A DNA stretch of 64,000 nucleotides from BS750m-G69 sp964441235 (GTDB lineage: Bacteria; Fidelibacterota; UBA2242), in the NCBI GenBank assembly GCA_964441235.1, contig CAYTUQ010000010.1:15448-79447 (forward strand). The letters run 5' to 3'. This document shows positions 8,067 to 16,750 of this stretch, one piece after another. Numbering within the stretch: the stretch's first letter is position 1; every line of letters begins with the position of its first letter. Made by a program: the position numbers and the translations under genes. Below the pieces are notes generated by a model that saw only the letters and a list, made by a program, of their open reading frames with translations, was not told the DNA's origin and did not search any database.

Positions 8067-8880
8067 TTGTTACACTTTGAATATATCGGGATAAACCTTC
8101 CTTGCTTTTCTGAGAAATGGAATTATCAACTAATTTTTTTCTTTGATCCTTTCTAACATCAAGACAGTTATTTTTCACCTTAATTCCTGTAACTAATGTT
8201 GGACCAACTTTATAAAAGGTCTTTTTATGGCTTATATTATATCCATTATCGCAAATAATTTGAATTATATTTGGTGTTTTGTCTTTAAAATCCGTTTGAC
8301 TTGAAAAAGAGAGATCATCAACGAACCGAGTATATACAATTTTTTTTTCTTTACAGAACTCTAACAATACTTTATCAATAGGCAAAAAAACTAAATTAGC
8401 TAGATGTGGGCTTGTCGGAGTCCCTTGTGGTAAACATCCTTTATAAGTTGTCAATAATGTTAATAAATGGCTTACATCTGCAGAAAACGAATTATTAATA
8501 AACATATTGTAAACATACATATGGTTTACTGAGGGGAAAAAACCCTGTAAATCTGTACAGAAAAAATATTTCTTCCCTTGATGCTTTTTTGCATTTGTAA
8601 TATTACTCTTTTTTGTAACACCTCCGTGAATATGAGATAGTAATGGTATTTTAGATAAAATTTTATCCTTAATTTTGACTTGAATTTCTTTTAATAAATC
8701 TTTACTTGGATACAATATTCTATTAACAGGTTCACCATTTTTCATTTTAGGCGTCTTATCATCATTAGTTTTTGGTTCTATTTTCTTATAATAATATCTA
8801 TCAATGTTTTCAATAACATGTTTAATAACATCGAGATCAAAATCTAATGTATAAGCAAGATGTTTTGGTTTTTGGATCAT
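8059..8880 (-). CDS. Retron-type reverse transcriptase
   Basis: 273 aa. RT motifs in order: PSKDLLKEIQ near 58-67, GGVTKKSNITNAKKH with the retron NAxxH motif at 96-100, catalytic Asp in DLQGFFPSV at 110-118, LPQGTPTSPHLANL at 150-163, YTRFVDDLSFSS with the metal-binding DD at 188-189, and LVTG at 229-232, the retron-specific VTG of the Y region. NAxxH plus VTG distinguish retron RTs from group II intron and DGR enzymes. The active box reads FVDD rather than YADD. It would reverse-transcribe the RNA at 9504-9770 into msDNA. ATG overlaps the upstream XRE stop (TAATG). Confidence 0.93.
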   Translation of the reverse strand: MIQKPKHLAYTLDFDLDVIKHVIENIDRYYYKKIEPKTNDDKTPKMKNGEPVNRILYPSKDLLKEIQVKIKDKILSKIPLLSHIHGGVTKKSNITNAKKHQGKKYFFCTDLQGFFPSVNHMYVYNMFINNSFSADVSHLLTLLTTYKGCLPQGTPTSPHLANLVFLPIDKVLLEFCKEKKIVYTRFVDDLSFSSQTDFKDKTPNIIQIICDNGYNISHKKTFYKVGPTLVTGIKVKNNCLDVRKDQRKKLVDNSISQKSKEGLSRYIQSVTNA

Positions 8881-9170
8881 TATTTTAAAAAAATGTTGTT
8901 TATTAATTCATTGATAGTTGGAGATACTATTCTGAAAACATCTTTTTTTGAATTTTCCACGTCATTTTCGGTTAATGATTGGAAATATATTACTGGTACT
9001 GGTACTCCAAGAATGGCACTAATTTTTTCTATGAGGTTAATATTTGGATTTCTTTTGCCATGTTCAATTAATGACAAATATGTTTGTGTGATTTCACATC
9101 TTTCTGATAAATCTTTTTGTTTAAAACCTTTTGATTTTCTAATGGTTTTAATTGCCTGTCCTATTTCCAT
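8880..9170 (-). CDS. XRE-family HTH regulator of the retron
   Basis: 96 aa. Residues 1-65 form a canonical XRE helix-turn-helix (IGQAIKTIRKSKGFKQKDLS, then TYLSLIEHGKRNPNINLIEKI). The last 30 residues are a short helical tail. GGTGG precedes the ATG. The stop is fused to the RT start (TAATG), so it is made together with the RT. Some retron types encode small HTH partners. This one may autoregulate the promoter at 9804-9832 or act as part of the effector complex (inference). Confidence 0.85.
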   Translation of the reverse strand: MEIGQAIKTIRKSKGFKQKDLSERCEITQTYLSLIEHGKRNPNINLIEKISAILGVPVPVIYFQSLTENDVENSKKDVFRIVSPTINELINNIFLK

Positions 9171-9242
9171 GAGTATTCCACCAATTTATTTTATATATAA
9201 TTAAAAAGAGAAAAAGGGTTCAATTTCCTTACTACAACTCAC

Positions 9243-9458
9243 TCAATTACTCAAAAAATACTTAATCAGATTTCCTATTACTTCAACTACCATATTTTCA
9301 GTCAAAAATTTCCGTTTCATGTTTCTCTGAATTTTTCCTAATAATCTGATAACATCTTCAAATAATTGAATGTCGGAATTTGAAAGTGAATCACGTTTTT
9401 TGGCTAAAAGTTGAATTAGTTTCTCTTCAACTTCATTTAGAGAATCTTTTGAGTTCAT
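9243..9458 (-). CDS. Small helical protein, first gene of the retron operon
   Basis: 71 aa, all-helical by sequence (heptad-like EEKLIQLLAKKRDSLSN, then DVIRLLGKIQRNMKRK), with no family recognised. AAAGGAG stands 7 nt before the ATG. It lies just downstream of the candidate retron RNA and 72 nt before the XRE gene, so it probably belongs to the same transcript. Confidence 0.6.
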   Translation of the reverse strand: MNSKDSLNEVEEKLIQLLAKKRDSLSNSDIQLFEDVIRLLGKIQRNMKRKFLTENMVVEVIGNLIKYFLSN

Positions 9459-9503
9459 TTTGAACTCCTTTCTTTTAGTCCAGCATAATTGCTGGTAGTC
9501 GTC

Positions 9504-9770
9504 AACAGCAATAACATTTATGTCCGCCGTGATTCACTATAACCCTTTAAATCTTTCGAAACGTAGTCGTTTTGATATTTATTCCAGTTAAATATCGAAT
9601 TCAGAATGAACAATATAGTTTCCCAATAATCAACCTCTGATAGCCATATAAGTTGTCAAAGTATTAGAAAACTGAATATACGGTATCGAAAACACTGTGC
9701 ACCAGACGAGGAATGTGGCTAAGCCACTACCCATTTAGGGGTTTCAATCTTTCATAATGTTATCGCTGGG
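9504..9770 (-). ncRNA. Candidate retron msr-msd RNA
   Basis: On the minus strand CAGCGATAACATTATG (9768-9753) and CATAAATGTTATTGCTG (9522-9506) are complementary apart from one wobble or mismatch and one indel, as expected for the a1/a2 arms that close a retron RNA. Just inside a1 lie two small hairpins typical of msr (ACCC-GGGT and GTGGC-TTA-GCCAC, 9735-9707). Further on GATATTTA pairs with TAAATATC (9597-9575), a candidate msd hairpin. A consensus promoter stands just upstream and the RT operon follows. Exact ends and the branching G are not established. Confidence 0.68.
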
Positions 9771-9803
9771 ATTCTCTAAATCAGCCTTTCAAAGAACACC
9801 TAT

Positions 9804-9832
9804 AATATAAAATATATTAACTGATATGTCAA
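9804..9832 (-). promoter_or_regulatory. Promoter of the retron RNA and operon
   Basis: On the minus strand TTGACA (9832-9827), 17-nt spacer, TATATT (9809-9804). The expected start near 9797 is about 29 nt upstream of the a1 arm. Confidence 0.7.
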
Positions 9833-10015
9833 GATATATTTGATTCTATTAACTATTTGTTAATATATTTCAATTCCAATGCTCTAGCAAAAGCCCACAG
9901 CACCAGCCGGACATAGAATATCACACTGCCTATACAGTCTCACCGTGTTCAAGGAATACTTCGTAATACCGCAATCCGATTGACATCAAGAAAATAGCCA
10001 GACCCAGGAAAAACA

Positions 10016-10126
10016 GTGAAAAACCAACTCTACTACGGCGACAACCTTGATATCCTCCGGACATTCCCGGATGATTACGTGGATCTGATCTATCTTCCGG
10101 TTATTAATAGTAAAGGCGTGGGGTAA
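10016..10126 (+). pseudogene. N-terminal remnant of a DNA methyltransferase
   Basis: The frame reads VKNQLYYGDNLDILRTFPDD then DLIYLPVINSKG and stops. This is the start of type II/III adenine or N4 methyltransferases (LYYGDNLDIL...DLIYLDPPFNS), but the catalytic DPPF has been lost or altered to PVI and nothing of the rest of the gene follows. The fragment is richer in GC than the surrounding retron region, so it is probably debris from an older island. Confidence 0.6.
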
Positions 10127-10371
10127 TAAAAAGGCTGGTCTCTTTTTATATTTTCGATTTTACCTTGTTAAAAAAACCGGTCAGGATTTTGTCCATTTAT
10201 ACTCGACACTTTTTAATAAAAATCATTTTTGTCGACTATACAAGGACAATAATTGTATTTCCGCTCACCAAATATAGTACACACAAACAAAAAATTTGAA
10301 ATCAACACTCCATTACTCCATTACTCCAACAATCCAATTCTCCATTACCCTACCACTCCATTTTCTTTTTC

Positions 10372-10400
10372 TTGTCTTTCCCCAAAATCCGTATTATATT
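10372..10400 (+). promoter_or_regulatory. Promoter of the TetR-RND operon
   Basis: TTGTCT at 10372-10377, 17-nt spacer, TATATT at 10395-10400, immediately followed by the operator-like palindrome. Confidence 0.6.
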
Positions 10401-10403
10401 ACC

Positions 10404-10419
10404 GACCGACCAGTCAGTC
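10404..10419 (+). promoter_or_regulatory. Probable TetR operator
   Basis: GACCGACCAGTCAGTC fits the palindrome GAC-N-GAC-NN-GTC-N-GTC exactly, a form common for TetR-family operators. It starts 4 nt after the -10 box and 23 nt before the regulator start, so a bound dimer would block transcription of the whole efflux operon. Confidence 0.65.
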
Positions 10420-10441
10420 ACAATTGAAAAGGGAAATAAAA

Positions 10442-11077
10442 TTGACGCCACTACCCAAAGATAAAGAAAAACGCAAGCGCATTATTGCTGCCGCTATAAA
10501 AGTCTTTGCACTCGACGGGTTAAGCAATGGTAAAATAGCCACTATTGCCCAAAAGGCAGGCATCGGCAAGGGTACAGTCTATGAATATTTCAGCAGTAAG
10601 GAAGATATATTTGAAGCAGTGTTCAAGGATTTTTTCGATCAAATGATAATAGACTATTCTCAACTGCTTGAAGTGCCTATGGATCCAGTCCAGAAAATGG
10701 AAGCTATGTTCGATTACACTTACGATTACCTTGATCAACTTATGGAAGAGAAGCACGGCGAGGAATTGCTGATTTTCCTGGAAATATTCCTGCAGGGCTT
10801 CCGGGATGAATTCAGAGGCGCCGGCAAATTATCTTTCAGCACCGTATTACGTGAAGTATATGATATCTTCAAACCCTTTGTAGATGAAGGCATTAATGCC
10901 GGTGTCTTTAAGCCCCTCGATTCGGAACATGTGACATTTATCCTTTTCGCTGCCCTAGACGGAATCGGTTTGCACTATTTCATTAATCGCAATCATTATA
11001 ATAAAGAAAAATTTAAAACGATCACCAAAGATATTTTTCTGAACGGTTTACTCAAATCCCAAACCGAAGGAGCATAA
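10442..11077 (+). CDS. TetR/AcrR-family transcriptional regulator
   Basis: 211 aa from the TTG at 10442, which has AAAAGGG upstream. A longer reading from 10253 would translate word-like repeats and the promoter, so it is rejected. Residues 8-55 form the TetR helix-turn-helix (IIAAAIKVFALDGLSNGKIA, then GIGKGTVYEYFSSKEDIFEAV). The remainder is a helical ligand-binding domain. It most likely autoregulates and controls the LolA-like, beta-barrel and RND genes that follow from 2 nt downstream. Confidence 0.88.
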   Translation: MTPLPKDKEKRKRIIAAAIKVFALDGLSNGKIATIAQKAGIGKGTVYEYFSSKEDIFEAVFKDFFDQMIIDYSQLLEVPMDPVQKMEAMFDYTYDYLDQLMEEKHGEELLIFLEIFLQGFRDEFRGAGKLSFSTVLREVYDIFKPFVDEGINAGVFKPLDSEHVTFILFAALDGIGLHYFINRNHYNKEKFKTITKDIFLNGLLKSQTEGA

Positions 11078-11078
11078 C

Positions 11079-11828
11079 ATGAAACGCCTGTTACTATTCT
11101 GCCTGATTATCATCACATCCCTGACCGCCGGCGATCCCGACGTGTCGGGACCGGAGATTCTAAATAAAATCATCAATCTTATGAATCCCGAAAACGCCCG
11201 GGGAGTCATGGAACAGACTATTGTAACCACTTCCGGCGATAAGAGGACTTTCAAATACGAAACTTACATGGGCAATCGCGGTGAGTCGTCACTCATGCGC
11301 TATCTGGAACCTTCCCGGGTCAAGGGCAATGCGCTGCTCATGATCGATTTTTCCGACAATATCTGGATGTATAACCGCCGCACCGGTCGTGTGCGTAAAC
11401 TGGCGTCACATGCCAAAAAGCAGAAGTTCGAGGGTTCCGATTTCACTTATGAAGACATGGGTTCCGGGGACAGCTGGAAAACGGATTTTAAACCCATATT
11501 AAAAGGCACTCAAAAGATAAACAAAGTACGTTGCTTTAAGCTGGAACTTCAGACGAAATCCGAGGATGTTTCTTATAGTAAAATGATCTGTTGGGTACGT
11601 GTCGGCGATTTTTTCCCGATTCAGATCGATTACTACGATGAGAAAAATGTGTTCACAAAAACCCTGTTTCTTCAAGATATTCGTACAATTGAAGGTATAT
11701 TAACTCCCATGAAAATGGTTATGAGAAATAATCTCGACCGCACTGAAACCGTCATGAAATACGTCAATATCACTTATGATGTTGAGTTTGATAAAGGCTT
11801 CTTCAGCGAACGAAATTTAAAAAAATAG
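11079..11828 (+). CDS. Outer-membrane lipoprotein-sorting (LolA-like) protein
   Basis: 249 aa with a signal peptide (residues 1-17, cleavage near TAG-DP). The core has MEQTIVTTSGDKRTFKYE, LMRYLEPSRVKGNALLMID and WMYNRRTGRVRKLASHAKK, the pattern of the LolA-like PF17131 proteins found with HAE3/MMPL RND pumps. These periplasmic proteins are thought to carry lipids between membranes. GC is higher than in the flanking genes. Confidence 0.82.
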   Translation: MKRLLLFCLIIITSLTAGDPDVSGPEILNKIINLMNPENARGVMEQTIVTTSGDKRTFKYETYMGNRGESSLMRYLEPSRVKGNALLMIDFSDNIWMYNRRTGRVRKLASHAKKQKFEGSDFTYEDMGSGDSWKTDFKPILKGTQKINKVRCFKLELQTKSEDVSYSKMICWVRVGDFFPIQIDYYDEKNVFTKTLFLQDIRTIEGILTPMKMVMRNNLDRTETVMKYVNITYDVEFDKGFFSERNLKK

Positions 11829-11845
11829 ACCGAAATGAGATTCTT

Positions 11846-13009
11846 ATGAAACGACTACTTTTTTTGCTAATCATCAGCGCTTCACTTCTTGCCGGACCGG
11901 ACTGGTTTGGGTATTACGAGGGTGAATATGATTTCGGAAAATTACAGGACAAATCAATGTATTTCGGGTATAACAAGTTGCGCCTTGACATGGATACCAG
12001 CCCATCTGAAAATATCAGGATCAGCGCGGACCTGATTTACAAGGAGTATAACGGCCAGACAAATCTGAATTTTCTGGATTTTCTCGACCCCGGTTTTCGA
12101 CCGGTTGTTCCAAATTCTGATATGTCTGGTTGGGACACATTATCCTATATTCCTTACGCCCTCTCGGATTCCCTGTTTATCGACAACATGTTCCTGGAAT
12201 TCCATCACAAACTTTTCGATCTGACACTCGGTAAACAGCAGATTTCCCCCGGCGTGGGTTACGCCTGGAATCCGACTGACATTTTCAATATCAAGGATAT
12301 CATGGACCCCACCTATGAAAATACCGGGATTTCTGCTATTAAACTCGGCATACCGCTGGCTGAACGCATTATTTTAACCGGAATTTTACAACCCAAACAA
12401 TCGTGGGATGAGACGGTACAGTATTACCAGATAAAAACCGGGTTTGGGCGCTACGATCTATCGGTCTTATATAGTCGCAGTCAGTATCGTCAGAGCGGTC
12501 TGTTTACAACAACAATCCAGTCACACAATCTATATGGGTTCAACCTTGAAGGTGAATTGTTCGGACTTGGCATTCGCAGCGAAGTAGCCGCTCACCGGTT
12601 GGATTATAACAGCGATAATTTACAATACGAATACATTATCGGCGGTGATTATACGTTTGCCAATTCCCTGTTCCTCCTGACTGAATTCTACCACAGTGAC
12701 CTGGGAGCAAAAACCGATCAGACCGTCTTCGATGATTATATGGTCTATTTTGCCGGCGAGCGCAAAAGCCTGAATCAAAATTATCTCTTTGCACTGGCAA
12801 TGTATCCGCTGGGCGACTTGCTGGATATCAGCGCCTTCGGAATTATCAACCTGAATGATAAAAGCGCCGTCATCGCGCCGCAACTGATGTACAGGATTTT
12901 CCAAGATGTGGAATTAGCTTTTATGGGTAGTCTGTTCATCGGTGAAGATCCAGACGAGTTCGGCTTTCAGGAATATGGCGCACGTGTGCGCTTAAGAGCC
13001 TATTTTTAA
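11846..13009 (+). CDS. Outer-membrane beta-barrel protein of the RND cassette
   Basis: 387 aa with a signal peptide (1-17) and alternating beta-strand pattern throughout. It ends with RVRLRAYF, an aromatic C-terminal strand as recognised by the BAM machinery. Barrel proteins of this size commonly sit between LolA-like and RND genes in HAE3 systems. Composition is GC-rich like the previous gene, in contrast with the RND gene that follows. Confidence 0.75.
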   Translation: MKRLLFLLIISASLLAGPDWFGYYEGEYDFGKLQDKSMYFGYNKLRLDMDTSPSENIRISADLIYKEYNGQTNLNFLDFLDPGFRPVVPNSDMSGWDTLSYIPYALSDSLFIDNMFLEFHHKLFDLTLGKQQISPGVGYAWNPTDIFNIKDIMDPTYENTGISAIKLGIPLAERIILTGILQPKQSWDETVQYYQIKTGFGRYDLSVLYSRSQYRQSGLFTTTIQSHNLYGFNLEGELFGLGIRSEVAAHRLDYNSDNLQYEYIIGGDYTFANSLFLLTEFYHSDLGAKTDQTVFDDYMVYFAGERKSLNQNYLFALAMYPLGDLLDISAFGIINLNDKSAVIAPQLMYRIFQDVELAFMGSLFIGEDPDEFGFQEYGARVRLRAYF

Positions 13010-13075
13010 TAATCCGATCTTATTTTAATCTGCTGTAATGGATGAAAGCTGTTAATATTAAAAAGAGGTAAGATA

Positions 13076-16000
13076 ATGAGAGAAAAATTTTTAGATACAA
13101 TTGCTCGCTGGGCAGGTGAAAAAACCTGGTGGATGTTTTTGGGGATAATAATAATTACTATAATTATGGGCGCTTTGGCAGGACAATTAGAAGTGAATAT
13201 GAATCTCACTATGCTACTTCCTGAAAACGACCCAATGGTAAATGAATTCAATAAAATCTTTAAAGAATTTAATGGCGCCAATACAGTTTTTGTTGTTGTC
13301 GAAGGAGAACAACAGAATATGAAAAAATTCGCCGAGTATATTACTCCCAAAATATTAAACCTTGAAAATTGGATAGAACAAAATGCTTCTTCCAAAGTAA
13401 AGAAACAACACAACATACTTATTACAAAAGCTGATGAGGGAAAAACCGAATATGCCGGGAATTATTTTGATAGAGTGGATTATAAAATGCCAACTGAATT
13501 CATGAGAGATCATGGCCTTATGCTGGTAAAAAGTTCTGATCTAAAAAATACCAGTGAAGTATTTACAAATCCCAATATTGTAAAATTATTACAAAATATA
13601 AATAACAGTCTGGAAAAGGAATATATCCAATCAGAAGAGAAAATCTCCACTACACAGAAAGAACGTTCCGCAGTACAATTTCTTGATGGAATTGAGAGCT
13701 GGTTGGATAATACTGCAAAAGGACTCTATGATTCAGAATATAAAAAACAATCTGCTACTAAAGCAGCAAATGCAATAGGCGTAGGAAATCCCTATTTTAT
13801 ATCACCCGATCGCTCAATGCTGCTTATAATGGCTGAACCTACCTTTTCTATCATGGATATGAATTGTGTAATGCCAGGCATCAATGGATTGGAAGAAATG
13901 GTGAAAACTGAATCTACACAATTTAATGTAAAAGCCGGTTTAGCCGGAGGGGTAGTACTTGGCAGAGATGAAATGGTAGCCGGCACAGAGGATTCTTATC
14001 TTTTAACTATATTGGCTTTAATCGCAATATTTATCCTTTTCATATTCACTTTCAGGATGTTCAGCGCCCCTTTGCTTGCGATGTTTAATTTATTAATCGG
14101 AATAGTGTGGGTTATGGGTGTGGCTTATCTATTAGTACAGAGATTAAATTTATTTACGTTAATGGTTTCTGTGATTCTTGTTGGTCTCGGAATAGATTTT
14201 TCCATTCATATCATTTCACTTTTTTCAGAATACGTAAACAAAGGTGTAGAACCTAAAAAGGCTATCCGCATTACTTTACAAAAAGCGGGAACTGGTATTA
14301 TTACCGGTGGAATAACTACTTCTGCCGCTTTCTTAACACTTTGCATTGGACGTAGTGAAGGTATTAGTGAATTTGGGCTTGTAAATGGAGTCGGCTTATT
14401 ATGTATTATGATTGCTACGATAATCACTCTGCCGACTTTTTTAATGTTACGTGAAAAATACAGAAACTGGCGGGGGAAAAGTATTAAAAAATACCATGAT
14501 GTAACCTATGCAGCAATTGGTAATATTGGGCAGAAACAATATAATAAGTGGAAAGTTTCTTTGGTTTCTCTGATCCTTGTCACTCTCATATTGGGTTATT
14601 TTATCACAAAAGTCACTTTTGACTATAATTATCTAAATATGGAGCCGGCTGGATTAGAATCTATTAAACTTAATGATAAAATTATCGACAAATACAACAT
14701 GTCTTCGGATGCAACCTGCATTACAGCTAATTCCCTGCAGGAAAACTATAAATTTGCAGAGGAAGCCAAAGAAAAATCCAGTATCAGTTATATTGAATCC
14801 ATTACTGACTATTTACCACCGCAGGACAAGCAAAAATCACGTAAGCAAAAGATAGCAAATATTCACAAGCAGATGGAAAATCAAACAATTGCACAGAAAA
14901 TTACAGAGGTGGATTGGCAAAAATTCATTGATGAAATGATTCGCCTGGAAGATAATGTCATTGAAATGCAGGATATGGCTTTCATAGGCGGGCAGGATAT
15001 GGTGGATACAAAAGCAGCCCGCTTAGTCGGGAATGCTAATATTTCTAGAGCAGTAGTTGATCTGGAAGACCTTTTATTTAATCCGGCGGATTTAGAAATT
15101 AACAATAAAATCAAAAATATTTGCAAGATGCTGAACTTCGTCAAATCCAAAAAGGAAAATCCAAGAATAAAGAATGAACTTTCTGAACTTATAAATAAAC
15201 TATCCGCTTTTTCTAAAAATTCAGTTTCATTATCTAAGGATGAAAAAATAGAAAAACTTAACAAATATTATGGTAAATTAACGCAAATTACTGAATATCC
15301 GGAATTTAAGGGCAGGATATCAGAATTTATAACCCAATTGACTAATAACTCCGATAAATTGGAGCGGCTATCAAAATTTAATCATGATTTTGCTCTAGAA
15401 TATAAAAATTTAATCCTGAATATGGCTGATACATCGAACATAACTTTATCAATGCTGCCGGATCTCATCAGAGATAAATACATTAGTAAAAGCGGGGAAG
15501 TTTTTCTTTTATCAGTTTATCCCAAAGGGAATATATGGAATCTGAAGTACCTGGATCTTTTTTCCAATGAAATGTTCGAAATCTCCCATAGAATTATCGG
15601 AACTGCCCCTATGTTTTATTATCTGATAAAAATTATTGGCAGAGATGGGAGAAATGCTGCCTTTTTGACTCTATTTGTGGTCTTCATTTTCTTGTTAATT
15701 GATTTTAAATCTTTTAAAAGTGCTTTTCTTGCTATGATTCCCCTATTAACCGGAATGATCTGGATGTTGGGATTAATGGGAATATTTCATGTACAACTCA
15801 CTCTTGTAAATATTATGGCTTTACCATTAATTCTGGGAATTGGGGTTGATGATGGAGTACATATCCTGCATCGTTACAGGATTGAAGGAACAGGTGCAAT
15901 TAAAACTGTTTTCGCTTCAACGGGAAAAGCAATTATCATAACATCTCTGACAACAATGTTATCTTTCGGCTCTTTAGTTTTTGCCACTTACAGAGGTTAC

Positions 16001-16108
16001 GGTAGTTTGGGAATTGCTCTATTTATCGGAGTTGGCGCTTGTCTGTTGACATCTCTTCTGATATTACCGACAATTCTTGGTATGGTTGATAGGAAAAAGA
16101 AGAAATAA
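13076..16108 (+). CDS. RND/MMPL-family transporter (HAE3 type)
   Basis: 1010 aa. One N-terminal helix, a large periplasmic loop, a membrane bundle at about 305-465, a second loop (about 510-855), and a final bundle. Each half has the RND helix-4 type motif with an acidic residue: GLGIDFSIHIISLF and GIGVDDGVHILHRYR. This proton-driven family exports lipids or hydrophobic compounds, with the LolA-like and barrel proteins as partners. AAAGAGG precedes the ATG. The gene is clearly more AT-rich than the two genes before it. Confidence 0.9.
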   Translation: MREKFLDTIARWAGEKTWWMFLGIIIITIIMGALAGQLEVNMNLTMLLPENDPMVNEFNKIFKEFNGANTVFVVVEGEQQNMKKFAEYITPKILNLENWIEQNASSKVKKQHNILITKADEGKTEYAGNYFDRVDYKMPTEFMRDHGLMLVKSSDLKNTSEVFTNPNIVKLLQNINNSLEKEYIQSEEKISTTQKERSAVQFLDGIESWLDNTAKGLYDSEYKKQSATKAANAIGVGNPYFISPDRSMLLIMAEPTFSIMDMNCVMPGINGLEEMVKTESTQFNVKAGLAGGVVLGRDEMVAGTEDSYLLTILALIAIFILFIFTFRMFSAPLLAMFNLLIGIVWVMGVAYLLVQRLNLFTLMVSVILVGLGIDFSIHIISLFSEYVNKGVEPKKAIRITLQKAGTGIITGGITTSAAFLTLCIGRSEGISEFGLVNGVGLLCIMIATIITLPTFLMLREKYRNWRGKSIKKYHDVTYAAIGNIGQKQYNKWKVSLVSLILVTLILGYFITKVTFDYNYLNMEPAGLESIKLNDKIIDKYNMSSDATCITANSLQENYKFAEEAKEKSSISYIESITDYLPPQDKQKSRKQKIANIHKQMENQTIAQKITEVDWQKFIDEMIRLEDNVIEMQDMAFIGGQDMVDTKAARLVGNANISRAVVDLEDLLFNPADLEINNKIKNICKMLNFVKSKKENPRIKNELSELINKLSAFSKNSVSLSKDEKIEKLNKYYGKLTQITEYPEFKGRISEFITQLTNNSDKLERLSKFNHDFALEYKNLILNMADTSNITLSMLPDLIRDKYISKSGEVFLLSVYPKGNIWNLKYLDLFSNEMFEISHRIIGTAPMFYYLIKIIGRDGRNAAFLTLFVVFIFLLIDFKSFKSAFLAMIPLLTGMIWMLGLMGIFHVQLTLVNIMALPLILGIGVDDGVHILHRYRIEGTGAIKTVFASTGKAIIITSLTTMLSFGSLVFATYRGYGSLGIALFIGVGACLLTSLLILPTILGMVDRKKKK

Positions 16109-16117
16109 TTACCAGAG

Positions 16118-16444
16118 GTGAATATCATTGGCAAACAGCAGGATGTTGTTAATGTAATGGCTTTACCATTAATTCAAAGGATTGGTATTGATGACGGTGT
16201 CCATATCATCCATCGCTGGCGCAGAGAGGGACGCGGCTCCGTAAAGACTGTCTTTGCAAGCACCGGAAAAGCTATCCTTCTTACTTCTCTAACAACAATG
16301 CTGGCGTTTTGATCGCTTTTATTTTCTTTATGGAGAGGATATGGAAGCCTGGGAACTGCACTCTTAATCGGTGTTGGCGCCTGCTTCATCACCACCGTAT
16401 TTATTCTTCCCGGGATTATCGGGTGGATTGAGAGAAATTTCTAA
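16118..16444 (+). pseudogene. C-terminal remnant of a second RND transporter
   Basis: Reads NVMALPLIQRIGIDDGVHII and LTTMLAF, then TGA at 16310-16312 (probably GGA to TGA), then LWRGYGSLGTALLIGVGACF and a final IIGWIERNF stop. This parallels the last 110 residues of the intact gene just upstream but is not a copy of it. Its higher GC matches the LolA-like and barrel genes, so it may be the tail of the original pump gene of the cassette. Confidence 0.75.
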
Positions 16445-16750
16445 TTTCTAATTTCAAATATCAGATTTCAAATTGAAAAATGCTTGACATGCTCGAATGT
16501 ATTTAATAAAATTAGTCGTAAATACAGAGTGATTTTAATGTGATTTTTCTTAGGATGCTATATGGAATTTATCCACTCAGTAAAGAACTCGCGTCTAAAG
16601 AAGATGATAAAACAAGATTTGTGATAATAGAAATATAATTCGTTGATTGATCAGGAAAAAGAAAATAGACTTACCATTATCGTAGAGAATCGAAAAGGTA
16701 AACATTTGTTAAAAGGGTTGAATCAGATTTCTTATATATTGATACTATAA
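16445..16750. other. Gap with promoter and word-like repeats
   Basis: Begins with AATTTCTAATTTC-type repeats (16437-16475). A very good promoter lies at 16484-16512. Short open frames between 16560 and 16740 (one starting MEFIHSVKNSRLKK) match nothing I recognise. Confidence 0.45.
16484..16512 (+). promoter_or_regulatory. Consensus sigma70-type promoter
   Basis: TTGACA at 16484-16489, 17-nt spacer, TAAAAT at 16507-16512. It probably drives the DUF4258/YgiT pair about 240 nt downstream. Confidence 0.65.

Noticed and set aside
8059..8880. Diversity-generating retroelement or group II intron RT
   Set aside because: NAxxH and VTG motifs are retron hallmarks; there is no maturase or endonuclease domain, and no template or variable repeat was seen.
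9740..9752. GATTGAAAC-like string (minus strand), resembling a CRISPR repeat end
   Set aside because: It occurs once near the retron RNA, with no regularly spaced copies and no cas genes in the window.
10253..10441. N-terminal extension of the TetR ORF
   Set aside because: It would translate TCCATTACTCC repeats, the promoter and the operator; the TTG at 10442 has a ribosome site and gives a normal TetR length.
14673..14855. ORFs inside the RND gene on both strands
   Set aside because: They are shadow frames of a well-supported 1010-codon gene.
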